Notes under the pieces: model-generated
Databases searched by the model: none
What the model saw: only the letters and a program-made list of their open reading frames with translations
What the model was told of the DNA's origin: nothing
Translations under genes and position numbers: made by a program
Shown: in pieces, positions 1-8,594 of the stretch
How the letters are laid out: the number at the start of each line of letters is the position of its first letter
How positions within the stretch are numbered: position 1 is the first letter of the stretch
Assembly: GCA_027492485.1 (NCBI GenBank)
Contig: JAPUER010000078.1
Span: 1 to 35,240 of the forward strand
Direction of reading: 5' to 3'
DNA length: 35,240 nucleotides
DNA from: Betaproteobacteria bacterium
Lineage (GTDB): Bacteria; Pseudomonadota; Gammaproteobacteria; Burkholderiales; Casimicrobiaceae

Positions 1-54
1 TCTACCTACAACGCTTCTCACCATCTGATCGTGGACTTGTTCAGCGTTGCCTTA
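1..54. mobile_element. Left terminal repeat, probable insertion-sequence end
   Basis: Bases 3-54 are an exact inverted copy of 35189-35240, 52 bp with no mismatch. The element appears to run out of the window to the left. Its inner boundary is probably at base 51, so the end reads GGCAACGCTGAACAAGTCC outward, next to a TTAA tetranucleotide at 52-55. The copy at the other end abuts CTAA. Both tetranucleotides fit the YTAR target preference of IS5-family elements, so an IS5-like element is my inference. No transposase sequence lies inside the window, and IS identity was not checked. The 52-bp identity is longer than a typical terminal inverted repeat, so both borders probably carry the same end of two element copies in opposite orientation. 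Confidence 0.6.
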
Positions 55-84
55 AGTAGCAAATGACGAAATGTGCGGTTAAAG

Positions 85-103
85 ACGTGTGCGTGCGACA
101 CGT
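85..103. promoter_or_regulatory. Inverted repeat ahead of the methyltransferase-GNAT gene
   Basis: ACGTGT and ACACGT form a perfect 6-bp inverted repeat with a 7-base spacer, 30 bp upstream of the start codon at 134. A TATAAG hexamer follows at 104-109 and could be a -10 box, but no well-spaced -35 box was found. It may be an operator or only a chance dyad. Confidence 0.25.
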
Positions 104-133
104 GTATAAGACGCGTTAGAGATCAGAAGCGCC

Positions 134-1225
134 ATGACGAACACACTCCGCCAGGTAACCGATGCAGAGCGCGCCAACTGGCAGATGTTCTACGCGGATC
201 GCAGTCGTCGGTGCCCGTTCTTTGTGCTCGCGCCAGATGAGAACCTTGTCGAATGGGTTCAACAGGGTCGCTTGCAACCCGGAAGAGCGCTGGACATAGG
301 CTGCGGCAACGCCCGGAATTCCATCTACTTGGCGAAACACGGATTCACTGTTGATGCCATCGATCAGTCGGCTTCTGCGATCGACTGGGCCCGTGAAGAG
401 GTTTCCAAAGCAGACGCGTCGGTCTCCGTCCACTGCATGTCCATCTTCGACTTCCAAGCGCCGGTGGCCGCCTACGACTTTGTCTACGACTCGGGCTGTT
501 TCCATCACATACCGCCCCACCAGCGACGCAAATACGTTCAACTGGTGTCAAGCGCGTTGAAGCCTGCCGCAACCTTCGGGCTTGTGTGCTTCACCCCAGA
601 AGGCGGTAGTGGCCGTACGGATGACGACGTGTATGCACAGGGGTCGCTTGGCTGGGGTCTTGGCTACGACGAAGCTAGGTTACGCAAAATCTGGGGAGCG
701 GCTTTCGATATTCAGATTTTTCGGCGCATGCGCGAGCTTCCCTCCAATGCAGAGTCCTTCGGGAAGGGGTTCTTGTGGGCAATGCTTTCGCGGCGCAATG
801 CCGCCGCGTGCCGGTCAACTCCGGCGTTAGCCGTCATGGAGCTCCGTCGCATCGACACCTCTGAGTTGGCCGCTACCTACGAGCTGCTGGTAACCAACGG
901 CTGGCAGCATCGTGTCGAAAGTCTCGACCAATTTGCTGCGTTGGTGTCGGCATCGCAGATCGCGGACGTGGCAATCGTCGAAGGCCGCGTGGTTGGGTTC
1001 GTTCGCGGCATCACGGATGGCCTGTCAAATGGCTACCTCTCGATGGTCATTGTTGCCCCGGATTGTCGAGGCCAGGGGTTTGGGCGTCAGCTCGTCCAGC
1101 ACGCGATCGGCGCCAACCAGAACGTCACGTGGGTCCTCCGCGCCGGTCGGGAAGGCGTGTCCGGGTTCTTCGCGAAACTTGGGTTTCAGTCTTCATCGGT
1201 CGCGATGGAACGCAGGCGCCGCTAG
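134..1225 (+). CDS. Class I SAM-dependent methyltransferase fused to a GNAT acetyltransferase
   Basis: The 363-residue protein has two catalytic folds. Residues 1 to about 225 are a class I methyltransferase: motif I ALDIGCGNARNS lies at about 52-63, an acidic residue follows strand 2 (VDAIDQS), and the segment YDFVYDSGCFHHI matches the post-II region of small-molecule methyltransferases. From Met235 a complete GNAT domain follows, with the acetyl-CoA motif VAPDCRGQGFGRQLV at about 307-321. Stand-alone members of the two families have about the lengths of these two halves, which suggests an end-to-end fusion with no stop between them. The substrate is unknown. Base composition is visibly lower in G+C than in the neighbours (28 of 60 bases at 661-720), and the gene sits next to the IS-like end, so recent transfer is likely. 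It has no obvious operon partner. Confidence 0.85.
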   Translation: MTNTLRQVTDAERANWQMFYADRSRRCPFFVLAPDENLVEWVQQGRLQPGRALDIGCGNARNSIYLAKHGFTVDAIDQSASAIDWAREEVSKADASVSVHCMSIFDFQAPVAAYDFVYDSGCFHHIPPHQRRKYVQLVSSALKPAATFGLVCFTPEGGSGRTDDDVYAQGSLGWGLGYDEARLRKIWGAAFDIQIFRRMRELPSNAESFGKGFLWAMLSRRNAAACRSTPALAVMELRRIDTSELAATYELLVTNGWQHRVESLDQFAALVSASQIADVAIVEGRVVGFVRGITDGLSNGYLSMVIVAPDCRGQGFGRQLVQHAIGANQNVTWVLRAGREGVSGFFAKLGFQSSSVAMERRRR

Positions 1226-1408
1226 CATTGCCTGCAAGGACCGAACGGCGGCGTTCATGGTTCGACAAAAGTCACCACGAACAGGGACCACGGAAAGCCG
1301 TTTACCTGCCCAATCAAACCCGCACTCCACATTCCCGGCGCGGCGAAGGCGGGGCTAGCCGCTGCGCCCTTCCTCATACAATTCCGGTCAATCGTTCAAG
1401 GTGATCCC

Positions 1409-2215
1409 ATGCCCATCCTGCAAGACAAGAAGATTCTGCTGACCGGACTGCTGTCCAACCGCTCGATTGCGTATGGCATCGGCAAGGCGCTCAAACGCGA
1501 AGGCGCGACGCTGGCGTTTACCTATGCCGGCGAGGCGATGAAGGAGCGCGTCGAGAAGCTGGCCCCGGACATGGGCGGCGGCCTGGTGATGAGCATGGAC
1601 GTCACCAAACAGGACGAGATCGACGGTGTATTCGCCACACTCGGTAGCGAGTGGGGCGGGCTCAATGGCGTGGTGCACTCCATCGGCTATGCGCCACGCG
1701 AGGCGATTGCCGGCGATTTTCTCGATGGTCTGTCGCGTAGCTCGTTCATGACGGCGATGGATATTTCGGCCTACAGCTTTGCCGCGCTGGGCAAGGCGGC
1801 ACGCCCGCTGATGAAGGGTCGCAACGCCTCGATGCTGACGCTGACCTACCTCGGCGCCGTGCGCGCGCTGCCCAACTACAACACGATGGGCGTGGCGAAG
1901 GCGGCGCTGGAGGCGAACGTGCGCTACATGGCGGCGTCGCTCGGGCCGGAAGGCACGCGGGTCAACGGCATCAGCGCCGGGCCGATCAAGACGCTTGCCG
2001 CGTCGGGTATCGCTAATTTTTCCACCATGCTCAGGAAGTTTGCCGATGCGACGCCGCTCAAACGCAGCATCACCGTGGACGAGGTGGGCAATGTCGCCGC
2101 CTTCCTGCTGTCGGACTGGGCGAGTGCGATGACCGGCGAAATCCTGTACGTCGACAACGGCTTCTCGCATATGGCGACCGGCCTCGACGACGGCGGCGAG
2201 AAGCCGAAGGAGTAA
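1409..2215 (+). CDS. fabI: Enoyl-[acyl-carrier-protein] reductase (NADH) FabI
   Basis: FabI carries out the last reduction of each fatty-acid elongation cycle, turning trans-2-enoyl-ACP into acyl-ACP with NAD(P)H in the cytosol. The 268-residue protein is a divergent short-chain dehydrogenase with the FabI-type cofactor loop LLTGLLSNRSIAYGIGKAL near the N-terminus. The catalytic pair is Tyr157 and Lys164 (YNTMGVAK), with the conserved Tyr147 in TYLGA. The substrate-loop segment SAGPIKTLAASGI is intact. Length and motifs match E. coli FabI closely. The ATG at 1409 follows AAGGTGAT at a suitable distance. The gene stands alone: the upstream 183 bp show no coding signal, and the next gene runs convergently. 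Identification is secure. Confidence 0.97.
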   Translation: MPILQDKKILLTGLLSNRSIAYGIGKALKREGATLAFTYAGEAMKERVEKLAPDMGGGLVMSMDVTKQDEIDGVFATLGSEWGGLNGVVHSIGYAPREAIAGDFLDGLSRSSFMTAMDISAYSFAALGKAARPLMKGRNASMLTLTYLGAVRALPNYNTMGVAKAALEANVRYMAASLGPEGTRVNGISAGPIKTLAASGIANFSTMLRKFADATPLKRSITVDEVGNVAAFLLSDWASAMTGEILYVDNGFSHMATGLDDGGEKPKE

Positions 2216-2237
2216 CGCGCCGGCGGGCGCCGCAGGT

Positions 2238-3383
2238 TCAGACCAGCGCCAGTCGCCGCAGCAATTCGCGTTTGAGCGGTGGCGCCAGTTGCAGCGCCAT
2301 CAGGCCGAGGCCGCGCGGCACGTCCGCGAGCCAGCCGCCGCGGTCGAAACCATAGGCGAGCGCACCCGAAAAGCCGATGCGCAATACGCGGTCGATGCCA
2401 CGCGCGCGGGCGTAGCGGGCAAGCGCCCGCGGAATGTCTGCCGTTGCGGCTGACGTGGCCGATGGCGAAAGGCTTTCCGCCAGTTCCGCCGCGTCGCGCA
2501 GCCCGAGATTGAGGCCCTGCGCCGCGACCGGATGCAGGCCCTGTGCGGCATTGCCGATGGCAACGACACAGCCGCTGGCGCGCGGCTCTATAACGCGCCA
2601 GAGCAAGGGGTAGCTGCTCGCTTTGGTCTGCACAGTCAGCTCGCCCATGCCGTTGCCGGCCGCGGCTTTGATCTCGGATTGCAGCGACGCGGCATCGAGT
2701 TGAAGCAGCCGCTGACCCTCGGCGCGCGGCCGCGCCCAGATCATCGTCCATTGCCGGTCCGCACGGGGCACCAGCGCCAGTGCGCCGCCCGCCGTGAAGC
2801 GCTCGATCGCCACGCCGGCCCGCGGACGCGCGGCGGCGACGCGGGTGATGACGGCAAGCTGCCCGGAATCGCGCTCGATGCGCCGGAAGTCCGGCAGCAG
2901 ATCGGAGCCGGCGCCGTCGGCAAGCACAATGCAGTCGGCGCGCAGCGATTCGCCGGTGGCGAGTCGGGCCACCGCGTGCGCGCCTTCATGGCGCACGGCG
3001 ACGACTTTGGCGCCATAGAGAACGGCGATCCCGGCGGCATGGGCGGCATCGTCGAACGCAGTCTTCAGCGCCGGATAGGGGCTGGCGGCGCCCAGCATCG
3101 GCACGCCGATTTCGCTGGCCTCCAGCCGCAGCAGTCCGAACGCGCCGCGCTGGCTGACCTCGACTGCGCGGATCGCTGCGCGCTGCTCGTCGGCCACGCC
3201 GACACCGATGCGCTTCAAAAATCGCCAGGACGCGGCCGACAACGCAATGTTGCGGTCGCCGAATACCTGCTGGCCCCGTGCGGCCGCTTCCAGCACCGTG
3301 ATGTCGTCGGTGGCGCCGTGCGCGCGCAGCGCCAGTGCCGCAGCCAGGCCCACCGGGCCGCCGCCGACGATCAACACTTTCAC
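2238..3383 (-). CDS. ubiH: UbiH/UbiF-family FAD-dependent ubiquinone-biosynthesis hydroxylase
   Basis: This is a flavoprotein monooxygenase that hydroxylates the aromatic ring of a ubiquinone precursor. The 381-residue protein has an N-terminal dinucleotide fold (VLIVGGGPVGLAAALAL), the family segment DRNIALSAASWRFLKRIG after the FAD domain, and the FAD-binding signature GNAAQGLHPVAAQGLNLGLR near residues 265-285. The start codon is GTG at 3383. It lies 13 bp behind pepP, the same order as the E. coli pepP-ubiH operon, which favours UbiH over the paralogues UbiF and UbiI. The exact hydroxylation position cannot be fixed from sequence alone, because betaproteobacterial paralogues vary in regiospecificity. 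Confidence 0.85.
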   Translation of the reverse strand: MKVLIVGGGPVGLAAALALRAHGATDDITVLEAAARGQQVFGDRNIALSAASWRFLKRIGVGVADEQRAAIRAVEVSQRGAFGLLRLEASEIGVPMLGAASPYPALKTAFDDAAHAAGIAVLYGAKVVAVRHEGAHAVARLATGESLRADCIVLADGAGSDLLPDFRRIERDSGQLAVITRVAAARPRAGVAIERFTAGGALALVPRADRQWTMIWARPRAEGQRLLQLDAASLQSEIKAAAGNGMGELTVQTKASSYPLLWRVIEPRASGCVVAIGNAAQGLHPVAAQGLNLGLRDAAELAESLSPSATSAATADIPRALARYARARGIDRVLRIGFSGALAYGFDRGGWLADVPRGLGLMALQLAPPLKRELLRRLALV

Positions 3384-3396
3384 CGTGTTGCCCGGC

Positions 3397-4707
3397 CTAG
3401 CGCGCGCAGGCCGCTTCCACTTCGGCGATCGTCTTCGGCGTGGTGATGGTCAGATTGTCGTTGCCATTGGCCGTGATCAGCACGTCGTCCTCGATGCGGA
3501 CACCGATGTTCCAGAAGTGCTCCGGCACTTCGCCGTCCGGGCGGATGTACATGCCGGGTTCGTTGGTGACGACCATGCCCGGTTGCAGCGTTTGCCAGAT
3601 GCCTTTCTTGCGATAGTCGCCGGCGTCGTGCACGTCCATGCCGATCCAGTGGCCGGCGCGGTGCATGTAGAACTTCATGTAGGTCTTTTCTTCGATGACC
3701 TGATCGAGCGTGCCTTTGAGCAGGCCGAGATCGAGCATCCGCTGCGACAGTACCCGGGTGGCGACGTCGTGATAGTCGTTGAAGGGTTTGCCGGGCTTCA
3801 GCGCATCCATGCAGGCGAGCTGGGCATCGAGCACCGCCTGATAGACGTCGCGCTGCGGGCCGCTGAACTTGCCGTTGACCGGGAAGGTGCGGGTGATGTC
3901 GCTGGCGTAGCCCTCGTATTCGCAGCCGGCGTCGATCAGCAGCAGATCGCCATCCTGCATCTTGCGGTTGCTGTCGTTGTAGTGCAGCACGCAGGCGTTC
4001 GGCCCGCTGGCCACGATGTGGTTGTAGGCCGGTGTACGGGCGCCGTGGCGGATGAACTCATGCGCGAGTTCGGCTTCGATCTGATATTCGTATTGCCCCG
4101 GCCGCGCCTTGTTCATGGCGCGGGTATGCGCCAGCGAGGAAATTTCGGCGGCGCGCCGCATGAGGGCGATCTCGTGGCTGTCCTTGATCAAGCGCATGTC
4201 GTCGAGCAGGGCGCGGATGTCGACCACGGTGTTAGGCGCGGCCACGCCGGTGCGTGCCATGCCGCGCACCGCGTTGATCGCTGCCGCGATTTCGGCATCC
4301 CACGCGGCACTCATGCCGACCGGCGTATGCACGGCACCGCGGTCGCTCATCAGTTTCGGCAACTCTTCCTTCAGTTTGTCGATCGGCATGGCGGCGTCGA
4401 AACGGAAGATTTCGCGCGCAGCCTCTGGGCCATAGCGATAGCCGTCCCAGATTTCGCGTTCGAGGTTCTTTTCGCGACAGAACAGGATGGCTTTGCGCTC
4501 GTTGCCGCCGGCCAGGACGAGCACGGCCTCCGGTTCGGCAAAGCCGGTGAGGTAATAGAAATAGCTGTCGTGGCGGTAAAGAAAGCCGGTGTCGCGGTTG
4601 CGCAGCACTTCCGGTGCTGTCGGAATGATCGCAATATCGTCGCCGATAGCGGCAAATACGCGGTCGCGACGCGCGACGTAGGGGGATGTGTCAACGAGCG
4701 CGTTCAT
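3397..4707 (-). CDS. pepP: Xaa-Pro aminopeptidase (aminopeptidase P)
   Basis: PepP is a cytosolic dinuclear metallopeptidase (M24B) that removes an N-terminal residue preceding proline. With the ATG at 4707 the protein has 436 residues, close to E. coli PepP (about 440). The five metal ligands are visible: Asp259 (LLLIDAG), Asp270 (YASDITRTF), His353 (HRAGHWIG), Glu383 (VTNEPGMY) and Glu406 (GVRIEDD). The N-terminal AMP_N domain is recognisable from the segment YFYYLTGFAEPEAVLVL. The reading frame stays open far upstream, but that stretch is antisense to the cyclo-ligase gene and has no family similarity. The gene is the first of a pepP-ubiH operon. Its start lies only 21 bp from the divergent cyclo-ligase start. 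Confidence 0.96.
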   Translation of the reverse strand: MNALVDTSPYVARRDRVFAAIGDDIAIIPTAPEVLRNRDTGFLYRHDSYFYYLTGFAEPEAVLVLAGGNERKAILFCREKNLEREIWDGYRYGPEAAREIFRFDAAMPIDKLKEELPKLMSDRGAVHTPVGMSAAWDAEIAAAINAVRGMARTGVAAPNTVVDIRALLDDMRLIKDSHEIALMRRAAEISSLAHTRAMNKARPGQYEYQIEAELAHEFIRHGARTPAYNHIVASGPNACVLHYNDSNRKMQDGDLLLIDAGCEYEGYASDITRTFPVNGKFSGPQRDVYQAVLDAQLACMDALKPGKPFNDYHDVATRVLSQRMLDLGLLKGTLDQVIEEKTYMKFYMHRAGHWIGMDVHDAGDYRKKGIWQTLQPGMVVTNEPGMYIRPDGEVPEHFWNIGVRIEDDVLITANGNDNLTITTPKTIAEVEAACAR

Positions 4708-4728
4708 GGCAAATGACAAAATAGCGTC

Positions 4729-5598
4729 ATGGAAGAAGCCCACAATTATAGGTTTGGCCCCGTGCTGGAACCCGAGCCGGCCGAGCCGGAGGCCGCGAGC
4801 GACGTTACCGTTGCCGAAGCGCCGGTACAGACCGATATCGTCGACGCTGCCGAGACTGACGCCGGTATCAAACCGCAGTTGCGGGCCGAGGCGCGGGCAC
4901 GACGCGATGCGATGAGCGAGCGGGAGCGCAACGCCGGCACCCGCCGCATCGTCGAGCGTCTGCTGCATCATCCTGACGTGCATCGGGCGAAGACGGTGCT
5001 GCTCTATGCCAGCTACGGCTCCGAGGTGGCGACCGACGATCTGGCGAAGGAGCTGCTCAAGCGCGGCAAGGCGGTGGCCTATCCGAAGCTGACCACGGTG
5101 GCCGGCCTGATGACCTTGTGGCGGGTGAAAAATCTCGACGCGCTCGTTCCCCACAAACACGGCATTCGCGCGCCGGACGTTACGCGCTCGGCACCGATCG
5201 AACCGCTGGCGCTGGACTGCGTGATCTATCCCGGCGTCGCCTTCACGCGCGGGCTGTCGCGGCTTGGGCAGGGCGGTGGTTACTACGACCGACTGTCCGG
5301 CAAACTGGCGGACAACTGCGCCCGCATCGGCCTCTGTTTCGAATCCCAGCTGGTCGATTCGTTGCCGCAACACGATCACGATGCGAAAGTGCACTGGGTG
5401 GTCACCGAGGCAACGGTGTATCCCTACGTGCCCGACCCGCCGGTGATCGTGCCGGTTGCAACCGCTGCGCAAGCCGACCCGGCGGATGCGAACGCAGCGC
5501 CGGCCGAATCGGCTGCAGCGACGCCGCCGGCAGCAGACACGTTGCCGCCCGCAGCAGATGCCGCCCCGACCAACACTGATCAGGCACCACAATCATGA
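4729..5598 (+). CDS. fau: 5-formyltetrahydrofolate cyclo-ligase with N- and C-terminal extensions
   Basis: The enzyme converts 5-formyl-THF to 5,10-methenyl-THF using ATP, which recycles a folate store. The core spans about residues 48-230, with [15 protein letters not shown] at its start, the segment [12 protein letters not shown] and the ATP/phosphate signature [14 protein letters not shown]. The family is usually about 180-200 residues, but this protein has 289. It carries an acidic, proline-rich leader of about 47 residues and an Ala/Pro-rich tail of about 55 residues, both apparently disordered. A GTG at 4762 is an alternative start that would leave more room for divergent promoters. The stop overlaps the folD start (ATGA), so the pair is translationally coupled and both act on the same folate intermediate. 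Confidence 0.92.
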   Translation: MEEAHNYRFGPVLEPEPAEPEAASDVTVAEAPVQTDIVDAAETDAGIKPQLRAEARARRDAMSERERNAGTRRIVERLLHHPDVHRAKTVLLYASYGSEVATDDLAKELLKRGKAVAYPKLTTVAGLMTLWRVKNLDALVPHKHGIRAPDVTRSAPIEPLALDCVIYPGVAFTRGLSRLGQGGGYYDRLSGKLADNCARIGLCFESQLVDSLPQHDHDAKVHWVVTEATVYPYVPDPPVIVPVATAAQADPADANAAPAESAAATPPAADTLPPAADAAPTNTDQAPQS

Positions 5599-6452
5599 CC
5601 GCCATTCGCATCGACGGCAACGCTCTCGCCGCCAAAGTCCGTGACCGCATCGCCGCCGACGTGGCGGCTCTCAAGGCGCGCGGCGTGACGCCCGGGCTCG
5701 CTGTCGTGCTGGTCGGCGAAGACCCCGCCTCGCAGGTGTACGTGCGCAACAAGGTTGCCGCCTGCGCCAAGGTCGGCATGCACAGCGTGATGCACAAGCT
5801 GCCGGCGGCGACGTCCGAGGCGGAGTTGCTGGCGCTGATCGACGCGCTCAACCGTGATGCCACGATTCACGGCATCCTCGTGCAATTGCCTCTGCCCAAA
5901 CACATTGCCGAGAAGAAGGTGCTGGCGGCGGTGGCGGCGGACAAGGATGTCGACGGCTTTCACGCCGAAAACGTCGGCGCGCTGATGATCGGCGAGCCGC
6001 GTTTCGTGAGTTGCACGCCGGCCGGCTGCATGGAGATGCTGCGCGACATCGGCATGACCGACCTGCGTGGCAAGCATGCCGTGGTGGTCGGGCGCAGCAA
6101 TATCGTCGGCAAGCCGATGGCGATGCTGCTGCTGCACGCCAATGCGACGGTGACCATTTGCCACAGCGGCACCAGGGACCTGGCCGCGCAGTGCCGCCAG
6201 GCCGATATTCTGGTCGCTGCCGTGGGCAAGCCGCGCTTCATCAAGGCCGACATGGTGAAACCGGGCGCCGTGGTGATCGACGTCGGCATCAACCGGTTGC
6301 CCGAAAGCGAAGGCGGCAAGCTGGTCGGCGACGTCGATTTCGATGCGGTGAACGAAGTCGCCGGTTACCTGACGCCGGTGCCCGGCGGCGTCGGGCCAAT
6401 GACCATCACCATGCTGCTGCAGAACACGCTGCTCGCTGCCAACGGCAGATAG
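5595..6452 (+). CDS. folD: Bifunctional methylenetetrahydrofolate dehydrogenase/methenyltetrahydrofolate cyclohydrolase
   Basis: FolD interconverts 5,10-methylene-THF, 5,10-methenyl-THF and 10-formyl-THF with NADP+, supplying one-carbon units. The 285-residue protein is of normal length. The catalytic Tyr49 and Lys53 lie in VYVRNK. The substrate segment [12 protein letters not shown], the loop DKDVDGFH, the NADP-binding stretch [18 protein letters not shown] and the C-terminal [12 protein letters not shown] are all present. It begins inside the stop of the cyclo-ligase gene, so methenyl-THF made there can pass directly to this enzyme. The stop codon (6450-6452) directly abuts the stop codon of the convergent gene, and no terminator hairpin is visible between them. 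Confidence 0.97.
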   Translation: MTAIRIDGNALAAKVRDRIAADVAALKARGVTPGLAVVLVGEDPASQVYVRNKVAACAKVGMHSVMHKLPAATSEAELLALIDALNRDATIHGILVQLPLPKHIAEKKVLAAVAADKDVDGFHAENVGALMIGEPRFVSCTPAGCMEMLRDIGMTDLRGKHAVVVGRSNIVGKPMAMLLLHANATVTICHSGTRDLAAQCRQADILVAAVGKPRFIKADMVKPGAVVIDVGINRLPESEGGKLVGDVDFDAVNEVAGYLTPVPGGVGPMTITMLLQNTLLAANGR

Positions 6453-8471
6453 TTACTCTTTCGGCGGCAAGATTGCCTGCAGCGGATGCTCTAGCAGCCG
6501 GCGCAACACCATACCCCGCAACAGCCGCCGCATGCCCGGCTTCAGGCCGTGCGAGCGCAAGGCCATCGAGAAGGCCAGCGCAAAGCTGACCGCCAGATTG
6601 AGTACGCCCATCGACGCGATGCCGGCCACCGCCCACCAGAACGGCGCGGTCAGCATGGTGTCGAAGCCGAGCACGCCGACCGATGCCGCCACCGAGCCGG
6701 TGCTCAGCGTGACGTGGCGCACGTCGAGCGGAATGCCGACAAAGGCAAGCAGGGTCGGCACCAGACCCAGCATCACCCCCAGTGACATGTTGGCGGCAAC
6801 GCCCGCCACATGCTTCTTCGCGAAGTCGGCAATCGCCTGCGCGCGGGCCGCACCAAACGCCCATTTCAGCCGGCGCTGCCACGCCAGCGCATCGTGCAGG
6901 CGATGCAGCGCGAACCAGTTGTCCGCCCAGCCGGCGGTGAGGCTCGACAGCCACAGCAGCACGCCGGTGAACGCGGCGTAGACCGGCGTCGGGCCGAGCA
7001 ACGAGAAGGAATGAATGGTGGCCTCGGCCTTCTCCCTCGACAACAAGTTGCCGCCGAAGACGTAATGCGCCAGCAATTGGACGCCGAGCGCAACCGGAAA
7101 AACGATTGCCAGGTTGCCGCTGATCGCCGCCATCTGCGAGCGAATCAGCGCGATGGTTTCGTCGACGAAGGCCACGCGTCCTTCCGGTTGCGCTACGCCG
7201 TCAAGCTTCTGCGCCAGCGCCGGCGCCGTCATCGCGGGTTGCTTGGTGGCGAGCGTGAAGTGGGCAAAGTGGATCGCCAGAAAGCTGCCCACGTAGTCGA
7301 GCGAGAACAGCACGCCTTCGACGAACTTGTTGAGATGCAGCGCCGCGATGAAGAACTTCAGGTAGACCGTCGTGACGGTCAGCAGCCCGCCGCCGGCCGC
7401 CATTCGCCACATGCCGAAGTAGTCGCGGCGGGTGCGGGCGATGTAGTGCTCGCCCGTTTCGGCGCTGCGTTCGACCACCTTGCGGCCAAGCAGTTGGTAG
7501 GTTTCGCCGAGCAAACCGCGCACGCTGCTGCGCTGCTGGTTGGCGCCGATCAACTGCGCAACCAGCGCGGTGTGTGCGGTCAATCCGCCTTGCCCCGTCC
7601 ACACGGCCAGCAGTTGCTCGACGCGCTCGATGCGCAGGCGCGTGCGTTCGACCTGAAACACCACGTCGACCGACACGCCGAAGCGTTCCAGATGATCGTA
7701 AACGCTGTCGACTGCCCGTCGCGCATGCACCAGCGCGGCCCGCAACTGATTGAGCAGTTGCAGGCGCTGTTCGCTGCCGGCGTCGGTCTGGATCAGTTCG
7801 TGCGCCAACCGCGGCAACTGCATCAGCACGCGGGCGCTTTCCTGCGGTGTGCCCAACCGCATGCGGATCGGCGCTTCCAGCGCCGCCGCGGCGATCTGGC
7901 TGCACAGCAGGGCGATGCTGTCGGACAGCGCCGCCGCCAGCTCCGGGACTACCGACGTAGCGGCGTCGCCATCGTCGAGCAATTGCAGAACCCGCGCGAT
8001 GAGCGCTTCGTCGAGCGCGGCGACCCAGTCGGCGTCGCGTTCGGAGATGAACAGCAGCGCGAATACGTCGGCCAGTTCGGCGCGGTTGGGGGCGACCGGC
8101 AGCACTTTGGTCTGCACCCGCGCGACCAGCTCGCCGGCGAGCCCCGGCCGCGCAGCCATGCCGGTGTCGGCAAACAGCGAGCGGGCGTCGTTGTCGTGCA
8201 GGATGCTGCGCAGGCAGGCGGTGAAACGCTGCGCCTGCACCGGATTGCGGTCGAGCACCTGCAGCAGCAGGCGCAGCCGCGCGTGCTCGGCGAATGTCGT
8301 CGCGTTCTCGCTGCTGGATGGCAGCGGCCGGCGCAGCCAGTAGCCCAGCTCCATCAGCCATTCGTTGCGGGTCGCCAGCGGTGCGCCGGCATCTGCCTGC
8401 GCCAGCAGCAGGTCAAGTTGGTGACTGGCATCGCGTGCTGCACGCCATCGGGCAAGGAAGTTCAATTGCAT
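6453..8471 (-). CDS. Gcr-type integral membrane protein (family labelled site-specific recombinase)
   Basis: The 672-residue protein matches the family often annotated as site-specific recombinase after gonococcal Gcr. I recognise it from the block containing GGGLLTVTTVYLKFFI and the strongly conserved TLATKQPAMTAPALA. The N-terminal half is soluble and helical, with many Leu/Ala/Arg heptad-like stretches. The C-terminal half holds about six or seven hydrophobic segments, for example IVFPVALGVQLLAHYVF, VYAAFTGVLLWLSSL and WWAVAGIASMGVLNL. No tyrosine- or serine-recombinase catalytic signature is visible, so the recombinase label looks unsupported. ATG at 8471 is chosen; an ATG 24 bp upstream (8495) is also possible. 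The frame continues upstream only as antisense of the next gene. It is divergent from the methyltransferase at 8595. Confidence 0.8.
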   Translation of the reverse strand: MQLNFLARWRAARDASHQLDLLLAQADAGAPLATRNEWLMELGYWLRRPLPSSSENATTFAEHARLRLLLQVLDRNPVQAQRFTACLRSILHDNDARSLFADTGMAARPGLAGELVARVQTKVLPVAPNRAELADVFALLFISERDADWVAALDEALIARVLQLLDDGDAATSVVPELAAALSDSIALLCSQIAAAALEAPIRMRLGTPQESARVLMQLPRLAHELIQTDAGSEQRLQLLNQLRAALVHARRAVDSVYDHLERFGVSVDVVFQVERTRLRIERVEQLLAVWTGQGGLTAHTALVAQLIGANQQRSSVRGLLGETYQLLGRKVVERSAETGEHYIARTRRDYFGMWRMAAGGGLLTVTTVYLKFFIAALHLNKFVEGVLFSLDYVGSFLAIHFAHFTLATKQPAMTAPALAQKLDGVAQPEGRVAFVDETIALIRSQMAAISGNLAIVFPVALGVQLLAHYVFGGNLLSREKAEATIHSFSLLGPTPVYAAFTGVLLWLSSLTAGWADNWFALHRLHDALAWQRRLKWAFGAARAQAIADFAKKHVAGVAANMSLGVMLGLVPTLLAFVGIPLDVRHVTLSTGSVAASVGVLGFDTMLTAPFWWAVAGIASMGVLNLAVSFALAFSMALRSHGLKPGMRRLLRGMVLRRLLEHPLQAILPPKE

Positions 8472-8594
8472 GGTTGACTGAACAATAACCGGCATCGACT
8501 GCGCTGTCTGTAGGACGATGGCTACGATGCATGCCACCGCCGCGATCGGCGCAGGCAGAATGCGGTCATTCGATTGACACCCGGGCCGCAACGC

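Noticed and set aside
115-1408. Integron cassette boundary (attC-like GTTAGAG before the fusion gene)
   Set aside because: The core site does not fit GTTRRRY, and no paired site or attC-like stem was found after the gene.
3208-4716. 502-codon open frame opposite ubiH and pepP
   Set aside because: Both opposite genes have full catalytic motifs; this frame has none and reflects third-position GC bias.
6440-6470. Terminator between folD and the convergent Gcr-type gene
   Set aside because: The stop codons abut directly and no hairpin with T tract is visible on either strand.
6810-8477. 555-codon open frame opposite the Gcr-type gene
   Set aside because: Shadow frame of low-complexity Arg/Gln/Ala composition with no motif.
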